From assembly GCF_002269505.1 (NCBI RefSeq), contig NZ_NQKQ01000004.1, positions 64,301 to 128,300 on the forward strand: a DNA stretch of 64,000 nt. Direction: 5' to 3'. Both the position numbers and the translations under genes were made by a program. Within the stretch, counting starts at the first letter, position 1. Each line of letters begins with the position of its first letter. Source of the stretch: Pseudomonas fragi. Its GTDB lineage: Bacteria > Pseudomonadota > Gammaproteobacteria > Pseudomonadales > Pseudomonadaceae. The notes beneath the pieces were generated by a model, which had not been told where the DNA came from, searched no databases, and was given only the letters and a program-made list of their open reading frames with translations. This document shows positions 10,322 through 19,065 of the stretch, in pieces.

Positions 10322-11105
10322 AGCGCCGGTTGGCGTTTTCGACTCTGGGGTCGGCGGGTTGTCGGTGCTCAAGGAAATCCAGGCACTGCTGCCCAACGAG
10401 TCGCTGCTCTATGTGGCGGACTGCGGGCATATTCCCTATGGCGAAAAAAGCCCCGAGTTCATTCGTCAGCGCTGCGCGATAGTGGCCGATTTTTTTCAGC
10501 GCCAGGGCGTCAAGGCTCTGGTGCTGGCTTGTAATACGGCCACGGTGGCCGCAGTGGCTGATTTGCGTCAGCGTTACCCGCAATGGCCCCTGGTTGGCAT
10601 GGAGCCTGCGGTCAAGCCGGCAGCGGCGGCTACCCGCAGCGGTGTGGTGGGCGTACTGGCCACCACCGGGACGTTGCAAAGCGCCAAATTTGCCGCTTTG
10701 CTTGACCGTTTCGCCAGCGATATCCGGGTGATCACCCAACCCTGCCCGGGGCTGGTGGAGCTGATCGAAACCGGTGACCTGCATAGCGATGCCTTGCGCA
10801 CCTTGCTGCGCGGTTATGTCGACCCACTGCTGATGGCGGGCTGCGACACGATCATTCTTGGTTGCACCCATTACCCTTTCCTCAAGCCTCTGCTGGCGCA
10901 GATGCTCCCGCCATCGATCACCCTTATCGATACCGGCGCCGCCGTGGCGCGCCAACTCCAGCGTTTGCTCGCTGAACAAAATCTGCTGGCCGCCGGGCCG
11001 CCTCGCGAAACACAGTTCTGGACCAGTGCTTCACCTGAACACTTGGGAAATATCCTGCCCGTGTTGTGGAATAAATCTGGCGTTGTGCGAAGCTTCGGTC
11101 TGTAA
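10314..11105 (+). CDS. murI: Glutamate racemase
   Basis: A 263-residue cofactor-independent racemase that supplies D-glutamate for peptidoglycan. The two catalytic cysteines are Cys73 (LACNTATV) and Cys184 (LGCTHYPFL), and the N-terminal [16 protein letters not shown] is diagnostic. The start is the ATG at 10314, overlapping the moeB stop (ATGAGTGA). It is the last gene of the hemA operon. Confidence 0.97.
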   Translation: MSEAPVGVFDSGVGGLSVLKEIQALLPNESLLYVADCGHIPYGEKSPEFIRQRCAIVADFFQRQGVKALVLACNTATVAAVADLRQRYPQWPLVGMEPAVKPAAAATRSGVVGVLATTGTLQSAKFAALLDRFASDIRVITQPCPGLVELIETGDLHSDALRTLLRGYVDPLLMAGCDTIILGCTHYPFLKPLLAQMLPPSITLIDTGAAVARQLQRLLAEQNLLAAGPPRETQFWTSASPEHLGNILPVLWNKSGVVRSFGL

Positions 11106-11187
11106 AAAACTGCAACTTTGCTTCACGACGACTGCCTGATGAAGCGCATAACAACTGACATGGGCATATGAAAATAGGATTTTTCTT

Positions 11188-11706
11188 ATGAAGCGACTGT
11201 TTTGTTTGGCTGCGCTTGCAGCCGCTGCACTGGGGCACAGTTATACGGCACAGGCTGCCGGTCTTGAATTTGCGGTAGGGCACACCAGCGAATCGACCAT
11301 GACCTATCGCCTGGGTTTGAAGTCTGACTGGGACAAAAGCTGGCTGCAAAGTGATGTTGGACGACTGACGGGCTATTGGGACGGTGCTTACACCTACTGG
11401 GAAGGGGATAAGTCATCCGCGAGCAACAGTCTGTCGTTCTCGCCCGTGCTGGTGTACGAGTTCGCCGGCGAAAACATAAAGCCTTATCTTGAGGCCGGGA
11501 TAGGGGTGGCGTTATTTTCCCACACTGAAGTTGAAGGCAACCGGCTGGGAACCGCTTTCCAGTTTGAAGACCGTTTGGGCTTTGGTCTGCGTTTTGCGGG
11601 GGGGCATGAAGTGGGGATACGCGCGTCTCACTACTCCAATGCCGGGATCTCCAGCACCAATGACGGCGTAGAAAGCTATGCGCTGCACTACACCATGCCG
11701 CTGTAG
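11188..11706 (+). CDS. pagL: Lipid A 3-O-deacylase PagL
   Basis: A 172-residue outer-membrane beta-barrel that removes the 3-O acyl chain of lipid A. A signal peptide of about 23 residues ends SYTAQA before the mature AGLEFAVG. The catalytic dyad His148 and Ser150 lies in RASHYSNAG, and the supporting Glu162 is in DGVESYAL. The C-terminal strand ends in an aromatic-rich LHYTMPL typical of barrels. It stands alone with its own 80-base upstream region, in the same place after murI as in P. aeruginosa. Confidence 0.93.
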   Translation: MKRLFCLAALAAAALGHSYTAQAAGLEFAVGHTSESTMTYRLGLKSDWDKSWLQSDVGRLTGYWDGAYTYWEGDKSSASNSLSFSPVLVYEFAGENIKPYLEAGIGVALFSHTEVEGNRLGTAFQFEDRLGFGLRFAGGHEVGIRASHYSNAGISSTNDGVESYALHYTMPL

Positions 11707-11716
11707 AGGCAGGTGT

Positions 11717-12022
11717 TTAGCGATATGCCGTGGCAATGCCCTGGCGTTCATTGAGGCACTCGACCTCACCCATCTCGAATTCGCGACAAATCAGTGGGCG
11801 AAGCTCATAGATGGTGCACATCATGGTGTTGCGGTCCAAAGCCGCACACCAGCCATCATCCAGGCGCAGCATCACTTCGCCGCCCCAGTCATCCTCTGCA
11901 ATAAAGCGTTCGGGCACGCCGGTGTCGGTGATCAGCATCACTTCCAGTTGGCAGCAACATGCCGCGCACGTCGAACAGGTAACGGCGGGTTCGGTAATTT
12001 CGGTCAGGGGGATGTTGGTCAT
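11717..12022 (-). CDS. YkgJ-type cysteine-cluster protein
   Basis: A 101-residue protein of the UPF0153/YkgJ zinc- or iron-chelating family. The N-terminal cluster CSTCAACCC (Cys16, 19, 22-24) and later Cys59, Cys69, Cys79 and Cys89 are the family metal-binding pattern; RPLICREFEMGE is the conserved C-terminal block. The function is unknown. Its start at 12022 is preceded by the REP element beyond 12084, so it is probably transcribed separately from the light operon upstream. Confidence 0.85.
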   Translation of the reverse strand: MTNIPLTEITEPAVTCSTCAACCCQLEVMLITDTGVPERFIAEDDWGGEVMLRLDDGWCAALDRNTMMCTIYELRPLICREFEMGEVECLNERQGIATAYR

Positions 12023-12083
12023 AGGCGCGCAGTGTAAGCCAGTGCTGGCATCAGGTGTGAATGTGCTGATGAACGCCGGCTTT

Positions 12084-12148
12084 TGTAGTCGCTGCCAAAC
12101 GCTGCGAGGGTCCTGCGGCCCCTATCGCAGCCTTTGGCAGCGACTACA
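12084..12148. repeat. REP-type inverted repeat (GTAGTCGCTG family)
   Basis: TGTAGTCGCTGCCAAA (from 12084) pairs with TTTGGCAGCGACTACA (to 12148), with further pairing of GCTGCGA and TCGCAGC across a short GC-rich loop. It is a typical Pseudomonas REP hairpin. It overlaps the last codons of the DUF2878 gene and may also act as the 3' stabiliser of the operon mRNA. Confidence 0.85.
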
Positions 12149-12616
12149 GGTGATTAGCAATGCAAACAACCCGGCCCACAGCACGCTCAACCCAAGCAGC
12201 GTCGGCCACAGGCCCAGGGGAAATTGCACCGCGCCCAGACGTTGCCCGGCGTAATACGACAGCGGCCCACCGATGGCGCCCAGCAAAACAGCACGCCACC
12301 AGGGTTTGGCGGTCCACGCCAGACAATGGTTCAGGGTGATGGCCAGCAGGGCCCAAAGCAGTATCAGCCAGAACGGAATCAATAAACCGGGCTGCTTGAA
12401 GGCGAAAACTCCGGCATTGAGCAACAGGCTGTCTACCGCACTGCCAAGCAAACAGACCACAACCACTAACCGCACTTCTGCCATCGAGCGACTTATAAAC
12501 AACAGATGCACTAGCAGAGCGCCGCCCGCCAGCAGTAGCAACGGGCTGTTGCCGCCCAGTACACAGGCAAACCAGCCGAGCTGGAACAGCACGGCACTGC
12601 CCAGGTTTTTAAGCAT
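12122..12616 (-). CDS. DUF2878 family membrane protein
   Basis: A 164-residue integral membrane protein with about five hydrophobic segments (LGSAVLFQLGWFACVLGG, LLLLAGGALLVHLLFI, VVVVCLLGSAVDSLLL, IPFWLILLWALLAITL, LLGLSVLWAGLFALL). This is the DUF2878 pattern, often found beside CFA-like and DUF1365 genes. The function is unknown. The ATG at 12616 overlaps the cfa-like stop (ATGCTTAA). The last dozen residues (ITCSRCQRLR) are translated from a REP element, so the native C-terminus may have been replaced. It is the last gene of the operon. Confidence 0.75.
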   Translation of the reverse strand: MLKNLGSAVLFQLGWFACVLGGNSPLLLLAGGALLVHLLFISRSMAEVRLVVVVCLLGSAVDSLLLNAGVFAFKQPGLLIPFWLILLWALLAITLNHCLAWTAKPWWRAVLLGAIGGPLSYYAGQRLGAVQFPLGLWPTLLGLSVLWAGLFALLITCSRCQRLR

Positions 12617-13880
12617 TGAAGCGCCCAAGCAAGGGCGCGGGCATGGCCGCCGGTTTGGCCAGCAACAGTTGTGCCGTGCCGATGCTGCGCTCAAGAAAGC
12701 CACCTTCGCAGTAGCATAGGTAAAATTCCCACAGACGCAGAAAGTATTCGTCGTAGCCCAGTTCTGTTAAACGGCCGTGTGCGCGACGAAAGTTCTCATG
12801 CCACAAGCGCAGGGTTTTGGCGTAGTGCAGGCCAAAATCCTCCATGTGCATCAGGTTCATGTCGGTGTCCTTGCCGACAATTTCGAGCATTTTCTGCACG
12901 CTGGGCAATGCGCCACCGGGGAAAATATAACGCTGGATAAAGTCCACACTGCTTTTCGCCTGCTCGTAACGCTGCTCGCGAATGGTGATGGCCTGTAGCA
13001 GCATCAACCCATGAGGCTTGAGCAGATGCGAGCATTGTTTGAAGTAGCTCGGCAAAAAGTGATGGCCGACGGCTTCGATCATCTCGATCGACACCAGCTT
13101 GTCGTATTGCCCGGTCAGGTCGCGGTAATCCTCCAGCAGCAAAATCACCTGATCTTGGAGGCCCAATGCCTCAATACGGGCTTGGGTGTAGTCGAATTGC
13201 TCCTTGGACAATGTAGTCGTCGTGACCTTACAGCCGTAATGCTGGGCTGCAAACAATGCCATGCTGCCCCAGCCGGTACCGATTTCCAGCAGGTGGTCTT
13301 CGGGCTTGAGGTCGAGCTTCTGGCAGATGCGCTGCAGTTTATTGAGCTGGGCTTGCTCCAGGGTGTCGTCAGCCGTTAAAAACTGTGCGGCGGAGTACAT
13401 CATGGTCGGGTCAAGAAACTGCTCGAACATCTCATTGCCCAGATCGTAGTGCGCGGCGATATTCTTCTGCGAGCCCTTGCGGGTGTTGCGATTGATCCAG
13501 TGCAAACCGCGTATCAGCGGGCGACCCAGGCGCGCCAGACCACCCTCCATGGCATCGAGCACGTCCATGTTGCTGACCAGCACGCGGACCACTTTGGTCA
13601 AGTCAGGCGAACTCCAGTAGCCATGAATAAAGGCTTCGCCTGCGCCAATCGAGCCATTGCTGGCGAGCATGCCCCAGACACTTGCGTCGTGAATCTGCAC
13701 CTCACCCACCAGACCCGCGCCGCTGTCACCGAACATCAGGCGTTCACCGTTTTCGATAACGACCAAATGCCCGTTTTTCAATTGACCGAGTTGGCGCAGT
13801 ACCCCGCGTCGCAGCAACGCGCTGGTCAGGTTGTGGGTAGTCGACAGTGAGGTTTTGCTCACCAGGCTAGGGCTCTTCAT
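12609..13880 (-). CDS. Cyclopropane-fatty-acyl-phospholipid synthase-like methyltransferase
   Basis: A 423-residue SAM-dependent enzyme of the CFA synthase family. An N-terminal domain of about 130 residues precedes the catalytic core, which has the lipid-site segment IAAHYDLGNEMFEQFLD, SAM loop EIGTGWGSM (199-207), SIEMIEAVG, and the C-terminal EFYLCYCEGGF. The family transfers a methylene or methyl group to unsaturated acyl chains. Given the DUF1365/FAD/DUF2878 context, it may be UfaM-like (methylated and furan fatty acids) rather than the housekeeping CFA synthase; sequence reading alone cannot decide. The ATG at 13880 overlaps the end of the DUF1365 gene by 14 bases. Confidence 0.87.
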   Translation of the reverse strand: MKSPSLVSKTSLSTTHNLTSALLRRGVLRQLGQLKNGHLVVIENGERLMFGDSGAGLVGEVQIHDASVWGMLASNGSIGAGEAFIHGYWSSPDLTKVVRVLVSNMDVLDAMEGGLARLGRPLIRGLHWINRNTRKGSQKNIAAHYDLGNEMFEQFLDPTMMYSAAQFLTADDTLEQAQLNKLQRICQKLDLKPEDHLLEIGTGWGSMALFAAQHYGCKVTTTTLSKEQFDYTQARIEALGLQDQVILLLEDYRDLTGQYDKLVSIEMIEAVGHHFLPSYFKQCSHLLKPHGLMLLQAITIREQRYEQAKSSVDFIQRYIFPGGALPSVQKMLEIVGKDTDMNLMHMEDFGLHYAKTLRLWHENFRRAHGRLTELGYDEYFLRLWEFYLCYCEGGFLERSIGTAQLLLAKPAAMPAPLLGRFNA

Positions 13881-14667
13881 GGCGTTGATCCTTGGGTTGC
13901 AGGGCGGCAATGCGAAAGGCGCCGTCGGCGGCCTGATGGGAAAAAATCGGTGTGCGCTTGAGAAACAGGCGCAAGGCTTGCCAGTAGATGGCCAGGCAGG
14001 TTTTGGCGGTCATCCACGGAAATTGCCACAAATAGCGATGCAGGCCTGCACGATCCAGCGCTGTGCGCTGCAGGTTGAGGGTGGCATCGAACAGTTTCTG
14101 ATCACCCTGCCAGTCGGCCATATGCACCCCGAGCCTGGCCTGGGGCGGGCTGAAGCTCATGTGGTATTCCAGATCTCGTGGCAGAAAAGGGGATACGTGG
14201 AAGGCCTTGGCCACGGCAACGTGGGAAAAACCGTCTCCCTTGGCGGGGAGCACATAGTGATAACGTTCGCGCCAAGGCGTATTGGTGACTTCACACAGGA
14301 CGGCGGCCAGTTTTCCGTCAGCTTCGTAGCAATAGAAGAAACTCACCGGGTTGAAGGACAGCCCCCAGCTACGGGCTTGTGTGAGCAGGCAGATCGGGCC
14401 TTGCGGCGTACGACCCAAAGCGCTGGCAACTTGCTGGCGTACCGCATCAATCAGGCGCATGCCAGTTGCAGTGAAGGTTTTCAGGTAATCGGTTTCACGA
14501 AAGGAGAAGGGCGCAAAGCGACTTTTCCCTGCCAGTGGTGAAAGCCCCAGTACAGCGTCTTGCTCATCCAGATCCAGATACAACAGGCCGATCTGATAGC
14601 GAAAGGCATGGGGCTTTGGGGTAAAACGCCGATGGCCGATCCAGCCGCTGTACAGGGCGCTGTTCAT
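13867..14667 (-). CDS. DUF1365 family protein
   Basis: A 266-residue protein with the DUF1365 signatures GWIGHRRFTPKPHAF, GLSFNPVSFFYCYE, WRERYHYVL, KAFHVSPFLP and the C-terminal IYWQALRLFLKRTP. The biochemical role is not established. The family is almost always encoded between an FAD amine-oxidase-like protein and a CFA-like methyltransferase, as here, which points to modification of membrane lipids. It overlaps the FAD gene by four bases (ATGA), indicating translational coupling. Confidence 0.87.
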   Translation of the reverse strand: MNSALYSGWIGHRRFTPKPHAFRYQIGLLYLDLDEQDAVLGLSPLAGKSRFAPFSFRETDYLKTFTATGMRLIDAVRQQVASALGRTPQGPICLLTQARSWGLSFNPVSFFYCYEADGKLAAVLCEVTNTPWRERYHYVLPAKGDGFSHVAVAKAFHVSPFLPRDLEYHMSFSPPQARLGVHMADWQGDQKLFDATLNLQRTALDRAGLHRYLWQFPWMTAKTCLAIYWQALRLFLKRTPIFSHQAADGAFRIAALQPKDQRHEEP

Positions 14668-15911
14668 AGTTGCTGGCCGAAGGCGCGGGCCACGCGCAAT
14701 GCGCTGACCACGCCGTCTTCATGAAAACCGTTGGCCCAGTAAGCGCCACAAAAATAGCTGTGCTGCGCGCCCAGCAATTCTTGCCAGCGCGCTTGTGCGG
14801 CAATGGCGGCCAAGCTGTATTGCGGGTGCGCGTAGGTATAGCTGGCCAGCACCTTGAGCGGATCAATGGCTACGGTTTGGTTGAGGCTGACGCAGAATGT
14901 GGTCTCGCTCTGAATCCCTTGCAGGATGTTCATATCGTAGGTCACGGCTGCCCGTTTTTGCCCTGCGCCACCGAGGCGATAATTCCAGCTGGCCCAAGCC
15001 AGTTTTCTGTCAGGCAGCAAGCGGGTATCGGTATGCAGTACCACGTCGTTATCTGCGTAGGGCATTGCTCCCAAAATTTGCTGCTCGGCAGCCGAAGGGT
15101 TGGCCAGCAACCTGAGGGCCTGGTCGCTGTGGCAGGCAAAGATCACCTTGTCGAAGGATTCAGTGCCACCAATGCTATGCACCAGAACACCTTCGGGATT
15201 GCGCGCGACCTGGATCACCGGGCAGTTGAGCCGAATTTTGTCGGCAAACCCTGCGCTCAAGGGTTTTATGTAAGCACTGGAACCGCCCTCGATCACACGC
15301 CATTGCGGGCGATTGCTGACGCTGAGCAAGCCGTGGTTGTTGAAAAAACGCACAAAGAATTGCAACGGGAAAGCCAGCATGTCGGCCAGGGACATGGACC
15401 AGATCGCAGCCCCCATCGGCACGATGTAGTGCTCGATAAAGCGCGAGCCATAGCCGCGTTGCTGCAGGTAGTCACCCAACCGGGTGTCGCTGGCAATGCG
15501 CTGCTCGTTCAGGTCGCGAATGGCTTCGCGATTGAAACGCAGGATATCGCGCAACATGCCCCAGAACCTCGGCGACAACAGGTTCCTACGTTGGGCGAAC
15601 AGGCTGTTGAGGGTGTTGCCGTTGTATTCGAGGTTGCTGTCGGTGTCGTGAACGGAAAAGCTCATTTCAGTGGCTTTGGAGCGAACCCCCAATTGATCCA
15701 TCAGCTTGATGAAGTTGGGGTAAGTCCAGTCGTTGAATACGATAAAGCCGGTGTCCACGGCATAAGTCTGGCCTTTGACGCTGACATTGAGGGTGTGGGT
15801 GTGGCCGCCGACCCAGTCGCTGGCCTCGAAAACGCTGATATCGTGTTCTTTATGCAGCATGTAGCCGCAGGTCAGCCCTGAAATCCCGCTGCCAATGATC
15901 GCTATTTTCAT
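14664..15911 (-). CDS. FAD-dependent oxidoreductase (amine-oxidase-like, COG2907 type)
   Basis: A 415-residue flavoprotein. The Rossmann FAD motif KIAIIGSGISGLTCGYML is at residues 2-19, followed by EASDWVGGHTHTL and, near the C-terminus, FCGAYWANGFHEDGVVSALRVA. It resembles the flavoproteins paired with DUF1365 and CFA-like enzymes, including those linked to furan fatty acid formation; the exact substrate is unknown. It overlaps both neighbours by four bases. Confidence 0.87.
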   Translation of the reverse strand: MKIAIIGSGISGLTCGYMLHKEHDISVFEASDWVGGHTHTLNVSVKGQTYAVDTGFIVFNDWTYPNFIKLMDQLGVRSKATEMSFSVHDTDSNLEYNGNTLNSLFAQRRNLLSPRFWGMLRDILRFNREAIRDLNEQRIASDTRLGDYLQQRGYGSRFIEHYIVPMGAAIWSMSLADMLAFPLQFFVRFFNNHGLLSVSNRPQWRVIEGGSSAYIKPLSAGFADKIRLNCPVIQVARNPEGVLVHSIGGTESFDKVIFACHSDQALRLLANPSAAEQQILGAMPYADNDVVLHTDTRLLPDRKLAWASWNYRLGGAGQKRAAVTYDMNILQGIQSETTFCVSLNQTVAIDPLKVLASYTYAHPQYSLAAIAAQARWQELLGAQHSYFCGAYWANGFHEDGVVSALRVARAFGQQL

Positions 15912-16678
15912 GATGGCTTACCGTCTGATGTGCGCGCCAGACGCTTGCCGAGCGCCACTTGCAGGCGTTTTGGCAGGTTTGCCAGCAGCCGCAGAATGGC
16001 AATGAACGGTGCGGGAAAGGCGATTTCCAGCGGGCGTTTTTCCAGTCGCTGGCATATGTGCTGCGCCGCTTTTTGCGCAGACCAGCGCATGGGCATCGGG
16101 AAGTCGTTGTTTTCGGTCAAGGGCGTATCAACAAACCCCGGGCTGACGAGGGTTACGTCAATATTCTCCTGGGCCAGATCGATACGCAGCGATTCGAGCA
16201 AATAGCGCAGGCCTGCTTTTGACGCTCCATAAGCCCCGGCCCGGGGCAGTGGCCAATAGGTGACCGAACTGACCACGCCCACCAGATGCGGCTGTGAGCC
16301 TGCACGCAACAGTGGCAGTGCGCTCTCAAGGCAATAGCTGCTGGCCAGCAGGTTGGTGCGCACCACGCGTTCGACCAGTGCCGCGTCGAATTGGCGGGCG
16401 TCGACATACTCACAGGTGCCGGCGTTGAGGATCACGGTGTCCAGCGCACCCCAGGCCTGGGCGATACGCTTGCCGATCTCGCGTACCTGTACGCTGTCGG
16501 TCAGGTCTCCGGGCACCAGCAAGACCTGTCCGGGGTAACGGTCGGACAAGGCTTTCAAGGGCTCCAGGGTGCGGGCGCTCAACGCCAGCCGGGCGCCGCT
16601 GACAAGCAACGCCTCAGCCATTTGTGCGCCAATCCCGCTGCTGGCGCCTGTTAGCCAGATCCGCCGTCGATCAGCCAT
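15908..16678 (-). CDS. Short-chain dehydrogenase/reductase
   Basis: A 256-residue classical SDR. The NAD(P)-binding TGASSGIG is at residues 10-17, NAG is in VILNAGTCEY, and the catalytic Tyr/Lys pair lies in AYGASKAGLRYLLESL; PGFVDTPLT follows. The C-terminal IAFPAPFIAILRLLANLPKRL is hydrophobic and may associate with membrane. The substrate is unknown, but an SDR is a regular member of the CFA/DUF1365/FAD cluster. It overlaps phrB by eight bases and the FAD gene by four. Confidence 0.88.
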   Translation of the reverse strand: MADRRRIWLTGASSGIGAQMAEALLVSGARLALSARTLEPLKALSDRYPGQVLLVPGDLTDSVQVREIGKRIAQAWGALDTVILNAGTCEYVDARQFDAALVERVVRTNLLASSYCLESALPLLRAGSQPHLVGVVSSVTYWPLPRAGAYGASKAGLRYLLESLRIDLAQENIDVTLVSPGFVDTPLTENNDFPMPMRWSAQKAAQHICQRLEKRPLEIAFPAPFIAILRLLANLPKRLQVALGKRLARTSDGKPS

Positions 16679-18116
16679 GACTGGCCTCCAGCATTTGCCG
16701 CGACGGCAGATTTTTGAAAGCGCTCAAAGCACGGTCACGGCTTTGGCTCAGGTTGACGATGGGCGCCGGGTAATTGGCCACGCCAAACAGACCACCCAGA
16801 GAGGCGGGGTTGTGTACCTGTTTTTTATTCAGCTCGGCCAGCTCAGGCAGCCAGTGCTTGATGAATTTGCCCTCGGGGTCGAAGCGCTCTGACTGGGTGA
16901 CCGGGTTGAAAATTCGGAAATACGGCACGGAATCGGTACCGGTAGATGAACTCCACTGCCAGCCGCCGTTGTTGGCGGCCAGATCACCGTCGATCAGATG
17001 CTGCATAAAGAAGCGCTCGCCTTCGCGCCAATCGATCAGCAGGTTTTTGGTCAGGAACATCGCCACCACCATGCGCAGGCGGTTGTGCATCCAGCCGGTT
17101 TCCAGCAACTGCCTGATGGCCGCGTCGATAATCGGGAAGCCTGTGCGCCCCTGTTTCCAGGCGCTCAGTTCATCAGGCGCGTTGCGCCAGGGCAGGTATT
17201 CGGTTTCCGGGCGAAAGGCGCGATGACGTGACACCCGTGGGTAACCCACCAGGATATGTTTATAAAACTCGCGCCACAGCAGCTCGGTGATCCAGGTAAA
17301 CACCCCCGGGCTGCCGCTTTCGAACTCGCCGTTGTTGCTTTGCAATGCGGCGTGCAGACACTGGCGGGGTGAGATCACGCCAGCCGCAAGATAGGCCGAT
17401 AGTTGGCTGGTACCAGGTTTGGCGGGCAGGTCGCGTTCGTCCTGATAGTAGTGGATCTGCTCATCGGCAAACTGCGCCAGGCGCTGGCTTGCCTGATCTT
17501 CGCCTGCTGGCCACAGTGCCCGCAGTGATTCACTGGGCACAGCGAAACCGCTGACAGACTCGGGTATGGCGTCGCTCTCTATATTCAGCAGTGACTGCTT
17601 TTCAGGCTTGGCAACCAACTTGGGCAAGGCCATATGCAGGCGGTTGTAGCATATTCGGCGAAACTGGCTGAAGACCTGGAAGTACGAGCCCGACTGCGTG
17701 AGGATGCTGCCCGGCTGGAACAGCAACTGGTCGAGGTAGTTGTGAAATTCGATGCCTTGCGCTTCCAGGGCCCGGGCCACTGCCTGGTCGCGGCGGGTTT
17801 CATGGATGCCATATTCCTGGTTGGTGTGTACCGCCTCAACTCCGTGCTGCTGGCACAGCTCAAGGAGCACCGCAGGCGCCTGGTCCCAGGTGGGCGCGGT
17901 ACGAATCAGCAAAGGAATATTGAGCTGTTGCAGGCTGTTGCTCAGAGTGCGCAGGTTGCGCAGCCAGAAGTCTACCTTGCTTGGCGCATCGTCATGGGCC
18001 AGCCATTGCTCGGGGCTGATCAGGTATACGGCCAGGGTAGGGCCGCGTTTGGCGGCGGCGCTCAGGGCGGTGTTGTCGTCGTGGCGCAAGTCGGTGCGCA
18101 GCCAGATCAGTTGCAT
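16671..18116 (-). CDS. phrB: Deoxyribodipyrimidine photo-lyase
   Basis: A 481-residue class I CPD photolyase that uses blue or near-UV light to reverse cyclobutane pyrimidine dimers. The N-terminal antenna domain starts MQLIWLRTDLRHDDNTAL. The C-terminal FAD domain contains TGWMHNRLRMVVAMFLTK and NNGGWQWSSSTGTD, which hold the flavin and the Trp electron-transfer residues. The ATG at 18116 has AGGAAAT upstream. It follows the MerR-type gene after eight bases and overlaps the SDR gene. The operon promoter carries light-regulator-type sites, consistent with light induction. Confidence 0.95.
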   Translation of the reverse strand: MQLIWLRTDLRHDDNTALSAAAKRGPTLAVYLISPEQWLAHDDAPSKVDFWLRNLRTLSNSLQQLNIPLLIRTAPTWDQAPAVLLELCQQHGVEAVHTNQEYGIHETRRDQAVARALEAQGIEFHNYLDQLLFQPGSILTQSGSYFQVFSQFRRICYNRLHMALPKLVAKPEKQSLLNIESDAIPESVSGFAVPSESLRALWPAGEDQASQRLAQFADEQIHYYQDERDLPAKPGTSQLSAYLAAGVISPRQCLHAALQSNNGEFESGSPGVFTWITELLWREFYKHILVGYPRVSRHRAFRPETEYLPWRNAPDELSAWKQGRTGFPIIDAAIRQLLETGWMHNRLRMVVAMFLTKNLLIDWREGERFFMQHLIDGDLAANNGGWQWSSSTGTDSVPYFRIFNPVTQSERFDPEGKFIKHWLPELAELNKKQVHNPASLGGLFGVANYPAPIVNLSQSRDRALSAFKNLPSRQMLEASHG

Positions 18117-18124
18117 ATTATTTC

Positions 18125-19063
18125 CTAGCGATAAAGGCCGAGTTGGCTGAGGCGTTGATTGGCCTCTACCGGGTTGTGGGCCAGATACAATCCTGCGATC
18201 TCGGTTGTACTTACGGACAACTGATCGAAGTGGATGCATACCGTTGGTCCGGCGATCAGGATCGGGCAGTCGATACCCTGCAGCAGTCGGGGCAATTGAT
18301 GGGTATTGAGGGTTTTGCTGGAATACAGCACCACGGCGCGGGGCTTCAAATGCTCGACAGCCAGGCCCAGTTCGCCGCCGGGCACAGGTGCGTCGAATAC
18401 TTCGACCGGGCAGTGGCTGCTGCTGACCAGCAAGGCGGTAAGCCACAGTTGCGGCTCGAAGGGCAGGTCCGAATGATTGATCAGCAGTATCGGTGCGCCC
18501 TTGAGCGAGCGGTTGTTGTGATAAATCCGCGCGCCCAGTTTGCTGCGCAGCCAGGATTGGAAAAACACCCGCTCCAATTGCGCACCGAACTGCCCTTGCC
18601 AGCGTTGTTCCAGCTCGTTCAAAAGGGGCAGCAGCAGTTGCTCGCAGAGCGGGCGGGCAGGGTAGAGCGACATTGCTTGGTTGAAACAGTCGTCGAGTCG
18701 GCGTTCTGCTAGCTCACTGATGGCTTCAATCATGGTTTGCCGCCATGCCTGCCAATCGCTGTCAGGGGCCGGGGCCAGTGCAGCTGGCGCGTTGAGCAGC
18801 GGCTTGATCTGGCTGACCGACACGCCACGGTTGAGCCACAACAGAATCTGCTGGATGCGCTGGATATGTTCGGTCGAGAACAGGCGATGGCCCTTGGCCG
18901 TGCGGTGCGGCACGATCAGGCCGTAGCGGCGTTCCCAGGCGCGCAGGGTCACGGCATTCACACCGGTGATGCGCGACACTTCGCGGATGGGCAACCAGCC
19001 TTCGGCCAGCGCCTGGCTGTAGTCAGTGTCAGGGGTGTTGGACATGATCAGATCATCATTCAT
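18125..19063 (-). CDS. MerR-family regulator, LitR/PplR-like, without B12-binding residues
   Basis: A 312-residue regulator. The N-terminal MerR winged helix has WLPIREVSRITGVNAVTL and AWERRYGLIVPHRTAKGHR. A helical bundle and Rossmann-like C-terminal half follow (ILLINHSDLPFEPQLWLTALLV), resembling the B12-binding region of CarH/LitR light sensors. The cobalamin DxHxxG motif is absent. In the W-x9-EH cap motif Trp155 is kept but EH is replaced by Arg165-Val166, so adenosylcobalamin sensing is unlikely. The P. putida class II LitR proteins (PplR) share this trait and signal with LOV proteins. The start at 19063 lacks a clear Shine-Dalgarno sequence; Met7 is an alternative. Confidence 0.85.
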   Translation of the reverse strand: MNDDLIMSNTPDTDYSQALAEGWLPIREVSRITGVNAVTLRAWERRYGLIVPHRTAKGHRLFSTEHIQRIQQILLWLNRGVSVSQIKPLLNAPAALAPAPDSDWQAWRQTMIEAISELAERRLDDCFNQAMSLYPARPLCEQLLLPLLNELEQRWQGQFGAQLERVFFQSWLRSKLGARIYHNNRSLKGAPILLINHSDLPFEPQLWLTALLVSSSHCPVEVFDAPVPGGELGLAVEHLKPRAVVLYSSKTLNTHQLPRLLQGIDCPILIAGPTVCIHFDQLSVSTTEIAGLYLAHNPVEANQRLSQLGLYR

Positions 19064-19065
19064 GG

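Noticed and set aside
12084..12148. CRISPR-like or rho-independent terminator
   Set aside because: A single palindrome with no regular spacers and no U-run; the sequence matches a Pseudomonas REP type.
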